This document shows positions 59,999 through 64,000 of a stretch of 64,000 nucleotides of DNA, piece by piece. How positions within the stretch are numbered: position 1 is the stretch's first letter; each line of letters starts with the position of its first letter. This DNA comes from JBMNTP01 sp050945795 (lineage in GTDB: Bacteria > Bacillota > Clostridia > Christensenellales > MGBC116941). The notes below the pieces were generated by a model. That model was not told the DNA's origin. It saw only the letters and a list, made by a program, of their open reading frames with translations, and ran no database searches. The position numbers and the translations under genes were made by a program. The stretch lies in NCBI GenBank assembly GCA_050945795.1, contig JBMNTP010000007.1, forward strand, positions 3,677 through 67,676. Reading direction: 5' to 3'.

Positions 59999-61864
59999 AA
60001 GCCGAAGGGAGGCTTCTTCCTTCTTAGCCATTTTCTCTTCCCATTCTTCATACATACAGTCAGTTTCGGCGTCTATGGCGTCGGCCTCGGCTTGAAGCTG
60101 CATAAGCTTTTCATAATCGCTCTCGCCATACATAAGGCTGCGCTTTTTTTCGGCCTCCTGCTCTTTTTCGGCTATAGCCTCTTCCAGCCGCCTTATACTG
60201 CCCTCCAGCATCCTAACCGCCTGCGACAGCTCTTTTTGAAGTTGGTATCCGCTTATCTTCTTTACCCTCTCGCCGCCCTTTTCCGGCTCCTCAACAACAC
60301 GCTTGGCGACATAATCATCATAATTGCCGGCGTATTCTTGGGCGCCGTCTTTTTTAAGCTCTATTATTCGGTTAGCGAATCTGTTTATAAAATACCTGTC
60401 ATGAGAAACGGCAAGCATTGTGCCTTCATATTCCTCCAAAGCATTTTCGAGCGCCTCTCTCGACATTATGTCAAGATGGTTTGTCGGCTCGTCTAGTATA
60501 AGAATATTGGCACCGCATAATATAAGCCGCAGCAGCTCTATCCTAGCTCTTTCGCCGCCGCTCATGCTCGATGCCTTTTTAAACACATCAACGCCCTTTA
60601 TGCCAAACATTGCCAGAGCGCCCCGCGCCTCGCCGTCAGTTATACCGAGCGCAGTAATATTTTCGAGCGCCGTTCCCTCTTTATAAAGCCCCGACTGCTC
60701 TTGATCATAGTAACCTATGCTTATGCCTGATCCCCATTTTACGCCGTCGCCTCCGGCGTAAAGCAGCTTTATAAGCGTAGTCTTGCCGCAGCCGTTAGGC
60801 CCCGCTATAAACGCCCTGTCCCCTCTTTTTATATTGAAGCTAATGTTTTCAAAAAGCGTCATGTCGGGGAAATGCTTGTATACGCCGTCAACCGACAACA
60901 CATCCTTGCCGCTTGGCTTGCCTATCCCCAGCTTTATTTTAATGCCCTCCGGACTTTTCTTAGGCGGTGATACTGTCTCAAGCAGTCTATTTAGCTGCTT
61001 TTGAGTGCTTTCCGCCTTTTTTATGCTCTTTTCTCTATTCCATTGCCTCTGTTTTTCAATTATGCCCTCTAGCCGTTCAGCCTCGCGCATAACATTTTTA
61101 TATCTCTTTAGCTCGGCTTCCTTTAATTCTCGCTTTTTCTGCATAGCGACGGTATAAGCGCCGCCATAACATTCTAGTTTTCCGTTTTCTATTTCCATTG
61201 TGCGAGAAGTAACTCTATCAAGAAAATACCTGTCATGCGAGATAACGATAAACGCGCCTTTAAATCCGTTTAAATACTGCTCAAGCCATTCCGCCGATGC
61301 GATGTCAAGGTGGTTTGTCGGCTCGTCAAGCAATAGCAAATTTGCTCCTGACAGCAGCGCAGAAACAAGCAGCAGCTTGGACTTTTGCCCACCGCTTAAA
61401 GCGTTTACAGGCAGCTCCAGCTCCTGATCCGAAAACCCTACGCCTTTTAGCGCCGCCTTTGTCCTGCTTAAATATGTGTATCCGCCGCCCGCCTCGAATT
61501 TTTCCATAAGCGCATGCTGCCTTACTACAAGATGCTGCTCGCCGCTGTTTATTCTCTCATTTATTCTTTCAAGCTCGCGCTCTGTCTGCATAACTTCATC
61601 AAAGCTCTTTAGCGCATAGCCAAGTAGCGGCAATTCCGTCTCCGGCACATGCTGCTGCATAAAGCCCACCGATGTTCCCTGAGCGAAAAATATATTGCCG
61701 CTATCCGGCTCCATACCGCCCTCAAGTATACGCATGAGCGTTGTTTTGCCGCAGCCGTTAACACCGACAAGGCCTACCCTGTCGCCCGCCTCTATCTCAA
61801 AGCTTATATCCTCAAATAATGTATGAGCGCCAAATGACTTTTTAATGCCGTTTGCCGTTAACAA
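59954..61864 (-). CDS. ABC-F family ATPase
   Basis: A 636-residue protein with two ABC domains and no membrane segments. Domain 1: Walker A GVNGCGKTT, signature LSGGQKSKL. Domain 2: GPNGCGKTT, MSGGERARIE. Between them a charged helical linker (KKRELKEAELKRYKNVMREA) of the P-site tRNA interaction type, and a C-terminal coiled coil (about 540-625). Members rescue ribosomes or confer antibiotic resistance; which one is not deducible. I take the TTG at 61864 as start, with AGGAG 8 nt upstream. Confidence 0.9.
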   Translation of the reverse strand: MLTANGIKKSFGAHTLFEDISFEIEAGDRVGLVGVNGCGKTTLMRILEGGMEPDSGNIFFAQGTSVGFMQQHVPETELPLLGYALKSFDEVMQTERELERINERINSGEQHLVVRQHALMEKFEAGGGYTYLSRTKAALKGVGFSDQELELPVNALSGGQKSKLLLVSALLSGANLLLLDEPTNHLDIASAEWLEQYLNGFKGAFIVISHDRYFLDRVTSRTMEIENGKLECYGGAYTVAMQKKRELKEAELKRYKNVMREAERLEGIIEKQRQWNREKSIKKAESTQKQLNRLLETVSPPKKSPEGIKIKLGIGKPSGKDVLSVDGVYKHFPDMTLFENISFNIKRGDRAFIAGPNGCGKTTLIKLLYAGGDGVKWGSGISIGYYDQEQSGLYKEGTALENITALGITDGEARGALAMFGIKGVDVFKKASSMSGGERARIELLRLILCGANILILDEPTNHLDIMSREALENALEEYEGTMLAVSHDRYFINRFANRIIELKKDGAQEYAGNYDDYVAKRVVEEPEKGGERVKKISGYQLQKELSQAVRMLEGSIRRLEEAIAEKEQEAEKKRSLMYGESDYEKLMQLQAEADAIDAETDCMYEEWEEKMAKKEEASLRLLSQKEGTGDAGEYC

Positions 61865-61893
61865 AAGACCCGCTCCTTTCGTTCCAAGTCTAT

Positions 61894-61923
61894 ATTATAA
61901 CAGCAGCCGAGGCTTATAATCAA
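61894..61923 (-). promoter_or_regulatory. Promoter of the ABC-F gene
   Basis: Minus strand TTGATT, 18 nt, TATAAT with TGn extension, about 29 nt before the start. Confidence 0.75.
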
Positions 61924-61924
61924 A

Positions 61925-61972
61925 TCAAAGCCGGACGCCCCGCGTTATACATCGCGCGCATCCGGCTTTTGC
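61925..61972 (-). terminator. Hairpin after the unknown 299-residue gene
   Basis: AAAGCCGGA pairs with TCCGGCTTT (9 bp) with a large internal loop, but the following tail (GATTTGATT) is only moderately T-rich; the same bases serve as the -35 of the ABC-F promoter. Confidence 0.55.
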
Positions 61973-61994
61973 CGCTATATTGGGTTTTCGCTTA

Positions 61995-62894
61995 TTATGC
62001 CTGCGCCTTTTTCAATCCAGCGACGCCCATCATTTCCTCAACTTCCGACTTCCTTGTCGCCCTAAAATACCACATCTTTGACAATTCGTTTATAAACTTG
62101 ATGGTAAGCCGCAAAATATCGGCGCTTTCATACTCTAAAGTATATTCCCTTACATTATTAAGATTTAAATGCAGCGACGATACGCCAACGCTTTCAGCTT
62201 CAGGCCCGCTTCGTGGCGGATCGGATATAACAACCATTTCACGCCCCGATATAAATATAAGCTTATCCGGCTCAATTTCATAAGCCTCTAATAGCTCGGT
62301 ATCCGCGTTTATGCCTTCTTCATATAGTTCAAACGCTATTTCGTCGCCGGCCAAAGCGTTGGCGTGATTCATAAACTTAAAATTCTGCTCGGAAAATTTG
62401 TTAAAATGATCCCCCCGCCCCCAGTCCTGCCTGCCAAAAACCGAATCCCGCCAGAAGTTCAATATGTCCTGAAATATATTCTCCCTTACGATATTATACG
62501 CTACCGCCGCCGCCTTTTTATCGTTTGACGACCTGCCCGCTACCGCCAAAAGCCCCGACAGCATACGCTTTGTAGATACAAGAAAATCTATTTCCGGCAT
62601 AGCGAAAAATGTCATTTTAATTTTGCCCCTGTCTACTTCAAGGTGCGCCAGTCCGTCGGTGTATGCGGCTAACGCCAACGACGGTTTTCTTCTAAACATC
62701 ATTCTTTCGCCCGGCACATATGCCGCCTTAACAAACCCCTGCTTGCTTGAAAGCGTGCCGCGCAAAGAAGGCGGCGCCTCATAAATGCTCGTTATCTCAA
62801 CAGGCCAGGTCTCGGTAGTTTTAACAAAAGTTTCATCATCAAGCTCGCTTACAGCGCTTCTCACTTTTTCGCGTGTTACTTTTTCCTTGCTCAA
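61995..62894 (-). CDS. Unrecognised 299-residue protein
   Basis: No family is recognised. No signal peptide or membrane segment is visible. Residues about 1-30 are charged; a FVSTKRMLSG-like motif lies near 105 in the form FLVSTKRMLSG; the C-terminal part (about 215-290: LIFISGREMVVISDPP, LHLNLNNVREYTLEY) alternates like a beta-sandwich or PH-type domain, then MWYFRATRKSEVEEMMG. The TTG start at 62894 is supported by AGGAGG 8 nt upstream. It lies between an ABC-F ATPase and a DegV protein, each with its own promoter or terminator, so context is uninformative. Confidence 0.6.
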   Translation of the reverse strand: MSKEKVTREKVRSAVSELDDETFVKTTETWPVEITSIYEAPPSLRGTLSSKQGFVKAAYVPGERMMFRRKPSLALAAYTDGLAHLEVDRGKIKMTFFAMPEIDFLVSTKRMLSGLLAVAGRSSNDKKAAAVAYNIVRENIFQDILNFWRDSVFGRQDWGRGDHFNKFSEQNFKFMNHANALAGDEIAFELYEEGINADTELLEAYEIEPDKLIFISGREMVVISDPPRSGPEAESVGVSSLHLNLNNVREYTLEYESADILRLTIKFINELSKMWYFRATRKSEVEEMMGVAGLKKAQA

Positions 62895-63040
62895 TCGGTA
62901 TACCTCCTATATATGGCAATATCTGTTTATATATATAATTTATATTCGAATTTATTATCCCGCCGCCGTTTGTTTATTATGCCGCTATATGCGAGGCAAT
63001 AATTGAGAAAAATAAAAAGCCGCCTATTATAAATAAAAAC

Positions 63041-63072
63041 AAAAAAGAGGCGGAACCGCTACCGGCTCCGCC
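63041..63072 (-). terminator. Terminator after degV
   Basis: GGCGGAGCCG pairs with CGGTTCCGCC (10 bp, one G-U) around GTAG on the minus strand, followed by TCTTTTTTG. Confidence 0.92.
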
Positions 63073-63109
63073 CCATGCATAATTTTTATAATTCCTTTGT
63101 TTTTTGCCT

Positions 63110-63976
63110 TTATCTGCTTTCGCCAATAAACAGCAAAGCCAGCGTTCCTGCCCCTGCGTGAGAGCCTATTACCGGCCCTACCGGCACCTTCCAAATCTCC
63201 TTGCAGCTTATCTTCTCTTTAATCATTGCTTCAAGAATATCGGCGTCCGCTTCGCAATCGGCGTGCATTATGGCGATCATTTGCTTTTCCGGCTCCACAA
63301 TACGGTTTTCAATCTGCGTTACAAGATATCTAAGCGCCTTTTTGCGGCCCTTCACTTTGTCAACAGGTACAAGCCCGCCTTCTTCGTTAACTTTTAGTAT
63401 CGGCTTTATTTCCAGTATGGTACCCATAAACGCCGCCGCCCCCGACACCCTGCCGCCGCGTTTCAGATGGTTCAGGTCGTCTACTGTAAACCAATGGTTT
63501 ACCTTAAGCTTGTTGTTCTCTATCCACTCGGTAACTTCCTCAAACGAAGCTCCGTTGGCCTTCATTTCAACGGCGTTATAAATAAGTATGCCAACGCCCA
63601 TGGAAATCGACAATGTGTCTATCAGTGCAAGCTTTCTGTCCGGAAATTCTTCGAGTATCTCTTCCCTTTTTGATGAAGCAAAACTGTACGCGCTTGATAG
63701 TTTTGATGAAAACGAAATATGTATAATATCCTTGCCCTGCTCCAGTACCGGCTTCCAAAAATCATAGTAGTCCTGAGGAGCTCTTGTCGAGGTTATAGGC
63801 AGCGCGCCCGCCCTTACCTGACGATAAAAGTCCTTTATGTCGATTTCCTTGCCGAGGTCGTAATAGTATTCTTTTCCGTTTAGAGTATAAGGCATTTGAA
63901 AAACCGGCAGGTCGTGTTCCTCAGCAAATTGGTAAGGTATTTCCGAGTTGGAATCAATCATAATTACATAAGACAT
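63110..63976 (-). CDS. DegV-family fatty-acid-binding protein
   Basis: A 288-residue DegV protein: MIDSNSEIP, the ITSTRAPQDYYDFWK motif, HISFSSKLSSAYSFA, LIDTLSISMGVGI, the lipid-pocket HLKRGGRVSGAAAFMG, and GPVIGSHAGAGTLALLFIG at the end. The family (FakB) presents exogenous fatty acids to FakA kinase. AAGGAGGG precedes the ATG. No fakA is in the window. Confidence 0.94.
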   Translation of the reverse strand: MSYVIMIDSNSEIPYQFAEEHDLPVFQMPYTLNGKEYYYDLGKEIDIKDFYRQVRAGALPITSTRAPQDYYDFWKPVLEQGKDIIHISFSSKLSSAYSFASSKREEILEEFPDRKLALIDTLSISMGVGILIYNAVEMKANGASFEEVTEWIENNKLKVNHWFTVDDLNHLKRGGRVSGAAAFMGTILEIKPILKVNEEGGLVPVDKVKGRKKALRYLVTQIENRIVEPEKQMIAIMHADCEADADILEAMIKEKISCKEIWKVPVGPVIGSHAGAGTLALLFIGESR

Positions 63977-64000
63977 ATCAACCCTCCTTTCAACACAAAT

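Overview
The window reads as a chromosomal segment of a Gram-positive, probably spore-forming member of the Clostridia (Firmicutes). Pointers are the yicC-remA-gmk-rpoZ-coaBC-priA-def-fmt-rsmB-rlmN-prpC-prkC-rsgA-rpe-thiN super-operon, an HrcA/CIRCE heat-shock operon, HPr kinase, a RemA/DUF370 protein, a PdaB-type deacetylase, strong AGGAGG-like ribosome sites and sigma-A promoters of TTGACA-17-TATAAT type. I cannot name the genus. Almost all genes lie on the minus strand and are tightly packed with many ATGA stop/start overlaps. No prophage, IS element, CRISPR array, rRNA or tRNA was seen.

Layout, left to right. 1-13.6 kb: the conserved translation/cell-wall-signalling super-operon, transcribed right to left from an extended -10 promoter at 13.61 kb and running off the left edge inside thiN. 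13.7-18.3 kb: ligA-pcrA and a YerC/TrpR-like regulator. 18.3-24.6 kb: a two-OB-fold SSB-like protein, a PdaB-type deacetylase, larC-larB (nickel-pincer cofactor), guaB and an OGG-type glycosylase. 24.6-33.1 kb: rpsU on a perfect consensus promoter, then the CIRCE-controlled operon hrcA-grpE-dnaK-dnaJ-prmA-rsmE-mtaB-HIT. 33.1-36.1 kb: lepA-hemW. 36.2-38 kb: two plus-strand genes (CapA-like and LUD). 38-40.6 kb: icd with a SEC-C protein, and a zinc-ribbon membrane protein.

40.7-47.5 kb: one long operon, amidohydrolase-YjbR-tsaE-tsaB-rimI-hydrolase-murF-like-ddl, linking tRNA t6A synthesis with peptidoglycan precursor synthesis. 47.5-49.1 kb: a YitT transporter-like protein, a hairpin-rich gene-free stretch and a tiny Cys/Gly-rich protein with an internal duplication. 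49.1-51.9 kb: HAD phosphatase-hprK-ROK kinase. 52.0-52.3 kb: an array of 128-bp tandem repeats. 52.4-57.3 kb: FHA-rodA-pbpA-uvrC. 57.4-64 kb: pyrimidine nucleoside phosphorylase, a split chromate transporter (plus strand), an ABC-F ATPase, an unrecognised 299-residue protein and a DegV protein.

Most of the window is housekeeping. The parts that ordinary annotation does not explain are the 128-bp repeat array with a pairing-preserving hairpin, the hairpin-rich stretch beside the duplicated Cys-rich protein, the membrane-anchored MurF-like ligase without a recognisable MurF N-domain, and the unknown 299-residue protein. I did not find a clear, self-contained new defence or mobile system.
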